Below are positions 51,477 through 59,781 of a stretch of DNA of 64,000 bases, piece by piece. The notes beneath the pieces were generated by a model that was not told the origin of the DNA, did no database searches, and saw nothing but the letters and a program-made list of their open reading frames with translations. Within the stretch, counting starts at the first letter, position 1. Each line of letters begins with the position of its first letter. This DNA comes from Novosphingopyxis sp965218915 (GTDB lineage: Bacteria; Pseudomonadota; Alphaproteobacteria; Sphingomonadales; Sphingomonadaceae): NCBI RefSeq assembly GCF_965218915.1, contig NZ_OZ244708.1, positions 1,860,001 through 1,924,000 of the forward strand, read 5' to 3'. Position numbers and translations under genes: made by a program.

Positions 51477-53258
51477 TCAATCCTTGCCCGGCAGCACGCC
51501 CGCCAGCAGCTGCCTGGCGCTGTTCTTGATAACGCTGGCGAGTTCGGGCTCGTCCTTCATCATCGTCATGAAATGCTTCGCGTCCTTCAGCGTGATGTGC
51601 GGCGGCAACGGCGGCACATTGGGATCGGCCCTCATGTTCATGATAACCGGCACGTCGCTGGCGAGTGCCTCGTCCCACGCCGCGCCGACCTGATCGGGAT
51701 CGTCGCAATAAATACCCTTGAAACCGAGCAGTTCGGCATATTGATGGTAAGGAAAATCGGGAATCGACTGCGTCAACGGCGTCTTGCCTTCGCCAAGCTG
51801 GACGCGCTCCTCCCACGTCACCTGGTTCAAATCCTGGTTATTGAGCACCATCAGAATGAAGCGTGGATCGGCCCAGTCTTTCCAGTATTTGCTCGCGGTG
51901 ATCATCACGTTAAGACCGTTCATCTGCATCGCGCCATCGCCGATGAAGCCGATCACCGGGCGATCGGAATAGGCCATCTTGGCGGCCAGTGCGTACGGCG
52001 TCGCCGCACCGAGAGATGCGAGCCCGCCCGAAAGCGATCCCATCATTCCACGGCGAATGCGGATATCGCGCGCATACCAGTTGGCGACCGATCCCGAATC
52101 CCCCGTCATGATGACGTTATCGGGCAGGCGCGGCGAAAGTTCGTGGAAGATGCGCTGCGGATTGACCGGATCGGCAGGCTCCATCGCGCGGTCCTCGAGC
52201 GTCTCCCACCAATCGGAAACTTCCTTCTCGATTTTCTGGCGCCATTTGCTGTTGCCGTTCTGATCGAGCAGCGGCAGCAGCGCCGCGAGGGTCGCCTTGC
52301 TGTCGCCGACCAAGGAATACTCCATGGGATAACGCAGCGAAACTCGCGCGCCGTCGATATCGATCTGCACCCCGCGCGCGTTGCCAGGCTTTGGCAGGAA
52401 CTCGCTATAGGGAAACGCCGATCCCACCATCAGGAAGGTGTCGCATTGCTTCATCAGGTCCCAGCTCGGTTTGGTCCCGAGCAGACCAAGCGAGCCGGTG
52501 ACGAACGGCAGTTCGTCGGGCAGGGCGGCCTTACCGAGCAGCGCCTTGGCCACGCCTGCGTTCAGGCGATTGGCCACCGCGATCACCTCGTCGGTTGCGT
52601 GGAGCGCGCCGGCGCCTACCAGCATAGCGACCTTGTCGCCCGCGTTGAGGATACCCGCCGCCTTTTTCAGATCGTCCGGATCGGGCAGCGTAGCCACGCC
52701 GGGATAGCCGGTGCCGGTGTGGGTGGCTCCGTGCGCCATTGGGGGATGTTCGTAAGCCACTTCCTGCAGGTCATTGGGAATGATCACGCAGGTCACGGTG
52801 CGCTTGTTCTGCGCGATACGGACCGCGCGGTCGATACAGGTGCGCACCTGTTCGGGGACCACGGCGGTTATCACATATTCGCACACGTCGGCGAAGAGAG
52901 TCTGCAGATCGACTTCCTGCTGATAGCTTGCGCCAAGGGCGCTGCGCGCTTGCTGGCCGACGATCGCGACCACGGGCACATGGTCCATCTTCGCGTCGTA
53001 CAGTCCCGTCAGCAGATGGATCGCGCCGGGGCCGGAGGTTGCGTAACAAAGCCCCGGCTGACCCGTGAACTTGGCGTGCGCCGATGCCATGAACGCGGCC
53101 ATCTCCTCGTGCCGGACCTGGACATAGTCCATGAAGCCTTTTGCTTTCTCGAGCGCCACATCGAGCCCGCCGACTCCGTCTCCAGGATATCCATAGACTC
53201 GAGAGAGTTCCCATTCGTTCAGACGTTTCCAGACAAACTCGGCGACGTTCTGCGACAT
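51477..53258 (-). CDS. thiamine pyrophosphate-requiring enzyme (pyruvate oxidase/dehydrogenase-like)
   Basis: 593 aa with the three TPP-enzyme domains. The N-terminal PYR domain has VYGYPGDGVGGLDVAL and RHEEMAAFMASAHAKFTGQPGLC with the activating glutamate. The centre is FAD/DHS-like (to about 350). The C-terminal PP domain has GDGAMQMNGLNVMITASKYW and MVLNNQDLNQVTWEE. It resembles PoxB and acetolactate synthase. Substrate is probably pyruvate, but not proven. No membrane-binding tail is obvious. It begins the four-gene minus operon ending in the GMC gene. Confidence 0.87.
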   Translation of the reverse strand: MSQNVAEFVWKRLNEWELSRVYGYPGDGVGGLDVALEKAKGFMDYVQVRHEEMAAFMASAHAKFTGQPGLCYATSGPGAIHLLTGLYDAKMDHVPVVAIVGQQARSALGASYQQEVDLQTLFADVCEYVITAVVPEQVRTCIDRAVRIAQNKRTVTCVIIPNDLQEVAYEHPPMAHGATHTGTGYPGVATLPDPDDLKKAAGILNAGDKVAMLVGAGALHATDEVIAVANRLNAGVAKALLGKAALPDELPFVTGSLGLLGTKPSWDLMKQCDTFLMVGSAFPYSEFLPKPGNARGVQIDIDGARVSLRYPMEYSLVGDSKATLAALLPLLDQNGNSKWRQKIEKEVSDWWETLEDRAMEPADPVNPQRIFHELSPRLPDNVIMTGDSGSVANWYARDIRIRRGMMGSLSGGLASLGAATPYALAAKMAYSDRPVIGFIGDGAMQMNGLNVMITASKYWKDWADPRFILMVLNNQDLNQVTWEERVQLGEGKTPLTQSIPDFPYHQYAELLGFKGIYCDDPDQVGAAWDEALASDVPVIMNMRADPNVPPLPPHITLKDAKHFMTMMKDEPELASVIKNSARQLLAGVLPGKD

Positions 53259-53389
53259 GGGAAGTCCTTAAAGTTGGCTCCGAACAGAAGACCCCCGGTC
53301 CGACAATTTCCTCCCGTTCGGGCACTTCAAAGAAACTATCGGCATCGGTCAGGGTTGGTGTGTGCAAACATAATGCATCGTTCAGCGAG

Positions 53390-54988
53390 ATGTTTCCGGA
53401 GGACCGCGATTTGCCCCAGCATTACGACCTGATCGTCATTGGCAGCGGTCCCGGCGGGGCCTCGCTGGCGCACCGGCTCGCGCCGACCGGCAAGCGCATC
53501 CTGATTCTGGAGCGCGGCGATTATCTGCCGCGCGAAGAAGACAATTGGAGCGCCAAGGCGGTCTTTGTCGATGGCAAATACCAAGCCGACGAAAGCTGGA
53601 CCGACAAGGATGGCGGTACCGTAAAACCTCAACTGCATTACTATGTCGGCGGCAACTCGAAAGTATATGGCGCGGCGCTGTTCCGCCTGCGCGAGCGCGA
53701 TTTCGAGGAGGTGGTCCATGCGGGCGGGCTGTCTCCCGCCTGGCCGGTTAAATATGACGTATTCGCACCCTATTACGATGATGCCGAGAAGCTGTTTCAC
53801 GTCCACGGCAGCCGCGGCGAGGACCCCACCGAGCCGCCCTCGTCCACGCCCTATCCGTTCGCCGCGGTCAAGCACGAGCCCAAGGTCGCCGAGCTGTCGG
53901 AAAAGCTCGCCGCAATTGGCCTCAAACCATTTCACCTGCCCCTCGGTATCAAGCTGGATCAGACGATCGACGGCTTCGCCACCCCGACGAGCACCTGCAT
54001 ACGCTGCTCCGCGTTCGATGGCTTTCCCTGCCTCTTGAACGGCAAGGCCGACGCGCAGGTGATGTGTATCGATCCGATGCTGGCGGCCCACGATAACGTC
54101 ACCCTACTGACGGGCGCCTATGTCTCGAAACTCGGTACCGACGAGACGGGGCGCCGCGTCGATGCGGTGCATGTCGAGCGGAACGGGCAACAGGAAATCT
54201 ACACCGCCGATACCGTCGTCGCCGCGTGCGGCGCGCTGTCCTCGGCATTGCTATTGCTGCGTTCGGCCAACGAGCGGCATCCGAACGGCCTCGCCAATGG
54301 TTCGGATCAGGTCGGCCGCAATTACATGCGTCACGAAATGTCGGTCGTCATGGCGGTCATGAAGCATGTCAACGAGACGGTGTTTCAAAAGACGCTAGCC
54401 TTGAGTGATTTTTATTTCGGAAGCGACGATTGGGCCGGTGCTGAGGGACCTTGGCCGCTGGGCCTCATCCAGATGTGCGCGACCAGCCACACCGACCAGA
54501 TCAAGGGTGAGGAACTCCCCGGCTGGCTCGAATGGCTCCCCGACATGCCGTTCGAACAACTGGCGCGGCATTCGATGGATTTCTGGCTCCAGGCGGAAGA
54601 CCTGCCGCATCTCGACAACCGCATCTATTACAGGGAAGGCGAGGTTCATTTAGATCTGACCGAAACGAACCCGGAGGCACTGGCACGGCTGAAAGACAAA
54701 CTGAAAGAGATGCTGTCGCAGGTCGGCTGGCCCGCCGTTTTGCTCGAACGCTCGCTCTATCTCGGCAAGGATATTCCGCTCGCCGGCACCGCGCATCAGG
54801 CGGGCACCTGCCGCTTCGGCACCGATCCGGCGACCTCGGTGCTCAATCTCGATTGCCGCGCGCACGAAGTCGACAATCTCTACGTCACCGACGCCAGCTT
54901 CTTTCCCTCGATCGGCGCGGTCAACCCGACGCTGACGATCGTCGCCAACGCGCTGCGCGTCGCCGACATCATCAGGGACCGGCTGTGA
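53390..54988 (+). CDS. GMC family oxidoreductase (second copy, choline/glycoside dehydrogenase-like)
   Basis: 532 aa. FAD motif LIVIGSGPGGASLAHRLAPTGKRILILERG, GGNSKVYGAALFRL, a cysteine group CIRCSAFDGFPC, and GTAHQAGTCRFG with VTDASFFPSIGAVNPTLTI at the C-terminus. No signal peptide. The ATG (MFPEDRDLPQHYDLIVIG) has GCGAG upstream; a longer open frame runs antisense to the TPP gene. It begins a four-gene coupled unit and is divergent from the TPP enzyme. Confidence 0.87.
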   Translation: MFPEDRDLPQHYDLIVIGSGPGGASLAHRLAPTGKRILILERGDYLPREEDNWSAKAVFVDGKYQADESWTDKDGGTVKPQLHYYVGGNSKVYGAALFRLRERDFEEVVHAGGLSPAWPVKYDVFAPYYDDAEKLFHVHGSRGEDPTEPPSSTPYPFAAVKHEPKVAELSEKLAAIGLKPFHLPLGIKLDQTIDGFATPTSTCIRCSAFDGFPCLLNGKADAQVMCIDPMLAAHDNVTLLTGAYVSKLGTDETGRRVDAVHVERNGQQEIYTADTVVAACGALSSALLLLRSANERHPNGLANGSDQVGRNYMRHEMSVVMAVMKHVNETVFQKTLALSDFYFGSDDWAGAEGPWPLGLIQMCATSHTDQIKGEELPGWLEWLPDMPFEQLARHSMDFWLQAEDLPHLDNRIYYREGEVHLDLTETNPEALARLKDKLKEMLSQVGWPAVLLERSLYLGKDIPLAGTAHQAGTCRFGTDPATSVLNLDCRAHEVDNLYVTDASFFPSIGAVNPTLTIVANALRVADIIRDRL

Positions 54989-55449
54989 CCACCGCCGCGA
55001 TCGCCGCGCTGATCGTGCGCTACGGGCTGGTGATGCTGTTCCTGCCGTTCAGCGCGCTCGACAAGATTTTCAATTTCCAAGGCGCGGTAACGCAGTGTGG
55101 CCAGATTTTCAGACCGCGCTCGCTCGCCGCGTTCGCCATCCTGGTCGGCCTTGCGATCGAGATTTTCTGTTCGCTCGGCGTCGTCACCGGCATCGCCGAT
55201 CGCGCCGCGGCGCTGGTCATCGCCGGCTACTGCGTGGTCACCGCGCTCCTCTACAAGCGATTCTGGGCGCAGGGTGACTTCTGGTCCGATCCGGTCGGCA
55301 AGGGTCGCGGGCTGTTCTGGGATTTTCTCAAGAACCTGTCGCTGGGCGCGGGCTTTCTGCTGATCGTCGTCGGCACCGACGGCAGCGGTCTCGCTCCGTT
55401 TCTCACCCATCCCTTCGCATCCAGCCACCCTTATGGAGTTTTTTTATGA
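54985..55449 (+). CDS. DoxX-like membrane protein
   Basis: 154 aa with four membrane helices (IVRYGLVMLFLPFSALDKIFNFQ, SLAAFAILVGLAIEIFCSLGVV and two more), matching the DoxX/SURF4-like fold. GTG start overlaps the GMC stop as GTGA. The related protein DoxD is a subunit of a thiosulfate:quinone oxidoreductase, so a role as membrane electron acceptor for the GMC enzyme is possible but inferred. A DUF417 protein of similar fold lies at 39268. Confidence 0.82.
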   Translation: MTTAAIAALIVRYGLVMLFLPFSALDKIFNFQGAVTQCGQIFRPRSLAAFAILVGLAIEIFCSLGVVTGIADRAAALVIAGYCVVTALLYKRFWAQGDFWSDPVGKGRGLFWDFLKNLSLGAGFLLIVVGTDGSGLAPFLTHPFASSHPYGVFL

Positions 55450-55907
55450 GCGATCAGTCCAGCGATAAAGCGGGCGCCAAACCGTCCACCCCTTATTGGC
55501 ACCTCCATGTCGACGAAGATGGCGTCAGCCACCAGACGCAGTGCGCGCTGACCGATTACGAACAGAAAAGCGTCGGCCCCGCCGATCCGCAGTGGAACGA
55601 CGAAATGGAGCGCGGCGAAGCGACCGTCGTGTTCACCGTCCAGCCGGTCGGCTGGATCGGCGACTGGCATGAAAATCCCGCGCCGCAATGGATCATCGTT
55701 CTGTCGGGCCGCTGGTTCATCGAGAGCATGGACGGCACCCGCGTCGAGCAGGGGCCGGGCGAATTCTCCTTCGGCGAGGATCAGGGTTGCACCGAAACCG
55801 AGGGCAGGAAGGGCCACCGTTCGGGCACGATCGGCGATGAACCCTGCCGGTTGATGACCGTGCAACTCCATGTCGATCCCATGCGCGAGCCGTGCCACAT
55901 CGCATGA
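55446..55907 (+). CDS. cupin domain protein
   Basis: 153 aa, no signal peptide. The beta-barrel core has VGWIGDWHENPAPQWIIVLSGRWFIESMDG and PGEFSFGEDQG, the two cupin motifs with His and Glu metal ligands. The enzyme activity is unknown. Overlaps the DoxX gene and the VOC gene (both ATGA), so it is tightly co-expressed with the second GMC enzyme. Confidence 0.82.
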   Translation: MSDQSSDKAGAKPSTPYWHLHVDEDGVSHQTQCALTDYEQKSVGPADPQWNDEMERGEATVVFTVQPVGWIGDWHENPAPQWIIVLSGRWFIESMDGTRVEQGPGEFSFGEDQGCTETEGRKGHRSGTIGDEPCRLMTVQLHVDPMREPCHIA

Positions 55908-56743
55908 TGTGGCCCGTGATCCGGGCTTTTCGCCTCGTGACTGCCGATCCCGATCGGCTGGTCGCTTTCTACCAGTCGATCGGCTTCGTTTCCGGCCAGA
56001 CGATCGCGATCGCCGACGACGAGATGCAGGTGCTGGGTCTCCCCGGATCGGGCCGCCGTCACCCGCTGACGCTTGGCGACAGCAGGATCGAGCTCGACTG
56101 GTTCGATCCACCCGGCCTGCCCTATCCCGCCGACGCCAACGCCGCCGACCTGATCTTCCAGCATCTCGCGCTGGTAACGGACGATGCGGGAACGGCATGG
56201 CACCGCGCGACCGATGCGGGCGCGACGCCGATTAGCCGTGGCGGACCGATCCGGCTGCCGAAATCGGCGGGCGGCGTTACCGCGGGCAAGTTCCGCGATC
56301 CCGATGGCCATCCGCTCGAATTTCTGCAATTCCCCGCCGGCGCAAATCCGGCCTGGACCGGCAGCGGCATGATGGGGATCGACCATAGCGCGATTTCGGT
56401 CTCGGACATCGCCGCCAGCCGCCGCTTCTACGCCCGGCATGGACTGGCCGATGGCAGGACATCGTTCAATCGCGGCTCGGCGCAGGTCGCGCTGGACGGC
56501 CTTGAAGATGTGCAGGTCGATATCCTGCCGATGAATCCGCCGACGACGCCCCCGCACGTCGAATTGCTCGGCTATCATATTCCGACCGGCCGCCCGCACA
56601 CTCCGCTCGCTGCCAACGACATCGCCGCGACGCGGATCGTCTGGCGCGCGGAAACCGACGCGCTGCTACGCGATCCGGACGGCCATCTGCACCAGCTCAC
56701 GCGTAAAGATCGATCGCCAGCAGATACTGTGTCGCGGCGATAA
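55904..56743 (+). CDS. VOC family protein (two glyoxalase-like domains)
   Basis: 279 aa made of two vicinal-oxygen-chelate modules. The first runs to about residue 150 (IRAFRLVTADPDRLVAFYQSIGF ... DPDGHPLEFLQF). The second starts at GIDHSAISVSDIAASRRFYARHG and ends DPDGHLHQL. Metal-dependent isomerase, dioxygenase or lyase activity is possible. The 3' end overlaps the convergent lactonase gene by 47 bases. Confidence 0.83.
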   Translation: MMWPVIRAFRLVTADPDRLVAFYQSIGFVSGQTIAIADDEMQVLGLPGSGRRHPLTLGDSRIELDWFDPPGLPYPADANAADLIFQHLALVTDDAGTAWHRATDAGATPISRGGPIRLPKSAGGVTAGKFRDPDGHPLEFLQFPAGANPAWTGSGMMGIDHSAISVSDIAASRRFYARHGLADGRTSFNRGSAQVALDGLEDVQVDILPMNPPTTPPHVELLGYHIPTGRPHTPLAANDIAATRIVWRAETDALLRDPDGHLHQLTRKDRSPADTVSRR

Positions 56744-57674
56744 ACAGGCGCCGCCCGTTCGCGCCGCCGAACGCGCAATTGGAAACGACCGCCGGCGTCG
56801 GGATGAAACCAAGCTTGCGCTGATCCGCCGACCAGATGTGAATGCCGTCCGCAGCGCTGGTCCACAGCCAGCCGCGCCGATCCACCGCAAAGCCGTCGGG
56901 ATAGCCGTGATCTGTGTGGCAGAAGAAGCGCCGGTTGGAAAGCACGCCGCCCTGCCCCACGTCGAAGGCGACGATCTCGTGCTTCGCCCCCGCTTCGTGG
57001 CCGGGCACCTCGCCGAGCGAAAGCGATGTGTCTGACACGTAGAGCGTCTTTCCTTCGGCATCGAATGCGAGACCATTGGGCTGCTCGAAGTCGGCCATGC
57101 ACGTCAGATCGCCGCTCGAGGGATCGAAGCGATAGACGCTGCGGTGATCGAGCTCGGGCTTGGCCAGCGCGCCCTGATTGGGCATGATGATCCCGAAGAT
57201 CGGATCGGTGAACCAGATCGTCCCGTCCGGCGCGACCGCGACGTCGTTGGGCGAGTTGATCCGCTTGCCCCGATAGTGCGTCACGATCGGTTCGGGCGCG
57301 GTATCGTAATCGCCGCCCCGGCTGATGCAGCGACGCCCGTGCTCGCAGTGGACAAGACCGCCATCCGCCTCGACCGCGTTGCCGTTCATGAACCAGGTGC
57401 CGTCGATGAGCACTTCCACATGACCATCCGGATACCAGCCGAGCAGTCGCCGGTTGGGCACGTCGGACCAGACCAGCCGGCCGTGCATTACCTGCCATAC
57501 CGGGCCTTCGCCGTGCAGCGTCCCTTCGTACAGCTTCAGCAAGGGCGCATCCGGAGACAGAAGGTCTGCAAGGCGATCGTCATCGCACTGAACGCCGCGA
57601 AACCCGGCGATCTCGTCTGCTGCGCCGGCACGGCGCAGCAGACGGCCCGGTTCAAGATTTTGCCCTGCGAACAT
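56697..57674 (-). CDS. SMP-30/gluconolactonase/LRE family protein (copy 2)
   Basis: 325 aa. Six-bladed propeller with GEGPVWQVMHGRLVWSDVPNRRLLGW, NGNAVEADGGLVHCEHGRR, SPNDVAVAPDGTIWFTDPIFG and FEQPNGLAFDAEGKTLYVSD. These hold the metal-binding Glu, Asn and Asp of SMP-30 lactonases, closer to gluconolactonase (Gnl) type than copy 1. No signal peptide, so cytoplasmic. Its 3' end overlaps the VOC gene tail on the other strand. It is the border gene of the oxidation cluster. Confidence 0.89.
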   Translation of the reverse strand: MFAGQNLEPGRLLRRAGAADEIAGFRGVQCDDDRLADLLSPDAPLLKLYEGTLHGEGPVWQVMHGRLVWSDVPNRRLLGWYPDGHVEVLIDGTWFMNGNAVEADGGLVHCEHGRRCISRGGDYDTAPEPIVTHYRGKRINSPNDVAVAPDGTIWFTDPIFGIIMPNQGALAKPELDHRSVYRFDPSSGDLTCMADFEQPNGLAFDAEGKTLYVSDTSLSLGEVPGHEAGAKHEIVAFDVGQGGVLSNRRFFCHTDHGYPDGFAVDRRGWLWTSAADGIHIWSADQRKLGFIPTPAVVSNCAFGGANGRRLFIAATQYLLAIDLYA

Positions 57675-57735
57675 AAACTTTCCGGTCTCCGGCCTGATCT
57701 AATTTAACTGAAAGCGCCGGCGTTTTCGCCTGCAA

Positions 57736-58347
57736 CTAACGAAATTGTCCAGCCGACGCGGGCGGCGCTTTATCCGGTGGAAATCGCCGCTGCATTTCGG
57801 CGAACCGGCCCGGCGATATATCCGGAAGCGCCTGAAGAAAGGCGACGAGATCCCATATCTGCTCCCTGGAGCGGGTTTCGCCCCAGGATGGCATGGCGGT
57901 CATCTTTACGCCCTCCTCCAGGATGTAGTCGAGCTGGGCCGGGGTCCACCGCTCGCCGCTGTCCAGAAGAAAGGGCGGGGTCGGCTCAAGCCCTTTGACC
58001 CACGCGGCACGAGATATTCCCGGACCACCGTGACACATCATGCAATCGGCTTGATATTGTCTGAACCCCGATACGACCTGCTCTTCGGTAAAGGAAGGCG
58101 GCGGCGAGATCGATCCAGCGCGCAGACGGACCGACTTCTTAAAAGTTTGGTGAATCGCCCAGCTGACCATCTTGTTGTGCGGCTGGGCCGCCGCGATGTC
58201 GTATAATCCGAACTCGACCACCGCGAGCGCGCCAATTCCCGCGAGCACACCCGCCGTTACGCCGCCCGCAATGAACGCCCACACTAGCCGCCGGTTATGC
58301 GCCCAAAATCCGGCTGCGCGTGCTTGCCGTCCCGCATCCATCCTCAT
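57736..58347 (-). CDS. membrane-anchored cytochrome c (last gene of oxidase operon)
   Basis: 203 aa. One N-terminal membrane helix (LVWAFIAGGVTAGVLAGIGALAVVEFGLYDI), then a class I cytochrome c domain with heme motif CMMCH at about residue 100 and an axial methionine in TAMPSWGET. It probably donates electrons to the oxidase encoded upstream. The ATG overlaps the previous cytochrome gene as ATGA. Confidence 0.87.
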   Translation of the reverse strand: MRMDAGRQARAAGFWAHNRRLVWAFIAGGVTAGVLAGIGALAVVEFGLYDIAAAQPHNKMVSWAIHQTFKKSVRLRAGSISPPPSFTEEQVVSGFRQYQADCMMCHGGPGISRAAWVKGLEPTPPFLLDSGERWTPAQLDYILEEGVKMTAMPSWGETRSREQIWDLVAFLQALPDISPGRFAEMQRRFPPDKAPPASAGQFR

Positions 58348-58742
58348 TCCAGTCCGTGAAGATAAGCCGCGATGTCGCGCGCCTGCTGGTCGGTCAGCCC
58401 GGCCTCGGGCATCGCATTGCCCGGCGCGAGCCGCTGGGGATGCTGAATCCAGCGGACCAGATTTTCCCGGGTATTGGGCAGATAACCGGCAATGATCGTT
58501 CGCCTGGAAAAATGGATCAACGGCGGCCCGACCAGCCCGTTGGCGTGCATGATCCCGGGTATCTGATGGCAGGACCCGCAGCCCGAACGGCCGATCCAGA
58601 TCGCCCCCGCTTCGGCGTCTCCGACCGTGCTCGAACGCTCCGGCTTGGGCGCGCTCGGTCCGCATCCCCCGAGCAATAGAACCGGACATGCCAGTATCCA
58701 GATCAGGCGGGCCGCGAGCCGTAATAGCGTTCTGCTCATCAT
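58344..58742 (-). CDS. cytochrome c lipoprotein
   Basis: 132 aa. A signal with lipobox-like LLLGGC suggests lipid anchoring. The heme motif is CGSCH and the axial methionine lies in GNAMPEAG. The last part (DQQARDIAAYLHGLE) is the typical C-terminal helix. Two in-frame ATG codons (58742 and 58739) are possible; the first overlaps the upstream stop as ATGA. Likely redox partner within this oxidase unit. Confidence 0.87.
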   Translation of the reverse strand: MMSRTLLRLAARLIWILACPVLLLGGCGPSAPKPERSSTVGDAEAGAIWIGRSGCGSCHQIPGIMHANGLVGPPLIHFSRRTIIAGYLPNTRENLVRWIQHPQRLAPGNAMPEAGLTDQQARDIAAYLHGLE

Positions 58743-59179
58743 AGGCTCCAACATAGCGGGATCAGGATGGGTTCCAGCACGTTGAACAGGATCGCGATCG
58801 CAAACGTCCCCGCCGTCAGCATCCCCGCCAGCGCGAGGAAGCGTGTGCGCCCCTCGCCGATCGTCAAATGCGAATGTTCGCTGTCCTTTTTCTCACCGCG
58901 CACCCGCCGCCAATGGCGCCGTGACATCAATCCCGACGCGATCGCGCAGATCAGGCAGGCGAGCTGCAGCAGGATCAGCAGCGCGGCCTCGCCGCTGAAC
59001 CCGGGTTGCGAATTGCTTCCCGGCGTCAACGGGCATGCGTTGCTGCTGATGGCGAACCCGACCAGCATCTCGGCCGTCCAGGCGGCGGGCGGGATCGCGA
59101 GACCGGCCAACAGCCAGGCCGCCGACACCTTGTGGCGATGGGGTGACGGATGCTCGATCCGGTCCGCTTGCCCCGTCAT
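58739..59179 (-). CDS. small membrane subunit of the oxidase operon (CoxP-like by position)
   Basis: 146 aa with about three membrane helices (AAWLLAGLAIPPAAWTAEMLVG, AALLILLQLACLICAIASGLM and FLALAGMLTAGTFAIAILFNV). A short loop has a cysteine (NACPLTPGS). It lies after subunit III with ATGA overlap. In Bradyrhizobium the alternative oxidase operon coxMNOP has a fourth gene in this position; homology was not tested. Confidence 0.75.
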   Translation of the reverse strand: MTGQADRIEHPSPHRHKVSAAWLLAGLAIPPAAWTAEMLVGFAISSNACPLTPGSNSQPGFSGEAALLILLQLACLICAIASGLMSRRHWRRVRGEKKDSEHSHLTIGEGRTRFLALAGMLTAGTFAIAILFNVLEPILIPLCWSL

Positions 59180-59781
59180 GATGCGACCACATAGGGCACG
59201 ATGAAAAAGGTCGAGAACACGAAAATCCAGACGACGTCGACGAAATGCCAGTAAACGCCGCTGATCGTCACGTGCATGTGGCGGCGCTCGGTAAAACAGC
59301 CGGCCAGCGACCAGCACAACACCGCGACCAGCACCGATATACCGACAATCACATGCAGCAGGTGAAACCCCGTAATCGTAAAATAGAAGGACCCGTAAGC
59401 GCGGCTCGAAAGGGAAAAGTCCTTGTCGCGCCAGTCGAGAAGTTCGAGCACGATAAAGGCCAGGCCCAGCAAGATCGTCGCCGCGAGACCGCTCAGGTGC
59501 TGGAAACGCCGGCCGCTTTTCATGCCCCGCTCGCTCCACCAGATCGTGGCGCTGGAGGCGAACAGAACGATCGTCCCCGGCAGGCCGTATTTCAGCGACG
59601 GGTGCAGGGTCGGCAGCCAGTCGGCGCTGTTCTGCGCAGCGGAATAGGCGTAGCTGAAGAGCAGATAGGCGAACAGCGATCCCTCGGTTGCGATCAGGCA
59701 GAGCATGCCGAACCAGGCCGTCGAATTGCGCCCGGAGGAGCCGACCGGCAGCGGGGCGTCGGTGATCAGCGCGTCATCCAT
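59176..59781 (-). CDS. heme-copper oxidase subunit III
   Basis: 201 aa, five-helix form. GMLCLIATEGSLFAYLLFSYAY, TIVLFASSATIWWSERGMKSG, GSFYFTITGFHLLHVIVGISVL and GVYWHFVDVVWIFVFSTFFIVPYV match subunit III. It lacks the two extra N-terminal helices of seven-helix forms. The start (MDDALITDAPLP) overlaps the subunit I stop by 8 bases. Confidence 0.9.
   Translation of the reverse strand: MDDALITDAPLPVGSSGRNSTAWFGMLCLIATEGSLFAYLLFSYAYSAAQNSADWLPTLHPSLKYGLPGTIVLFASSATIWWSERGMKSGRRFQHLSGLAATILLGLAFIVLELLDWRDKDFSLSSRAYGSFYFTITGFHLLHVIVGISVLVAVLCWSLAGCFTERRHMHVTISGVYWHFVDVVWIFVFSTFFIVPYVVAS

Noticed and set aside
40309..53389. General stress (EcfG-type GGAAC-N16-17-GTT) promoters in the accessory cluster
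   Set aside because: The GGAAC strings found, for example near 40332, 40449 and 46535, have no GTT at the right distance; those at 44226 and 44485 fit ribosome binding sites.
51333..53432. 699-codon plus-strand frame opposite the TPP enzyme
   Set aside because: No motif, and it runs through the divergent promoter region of the second GMC gene.
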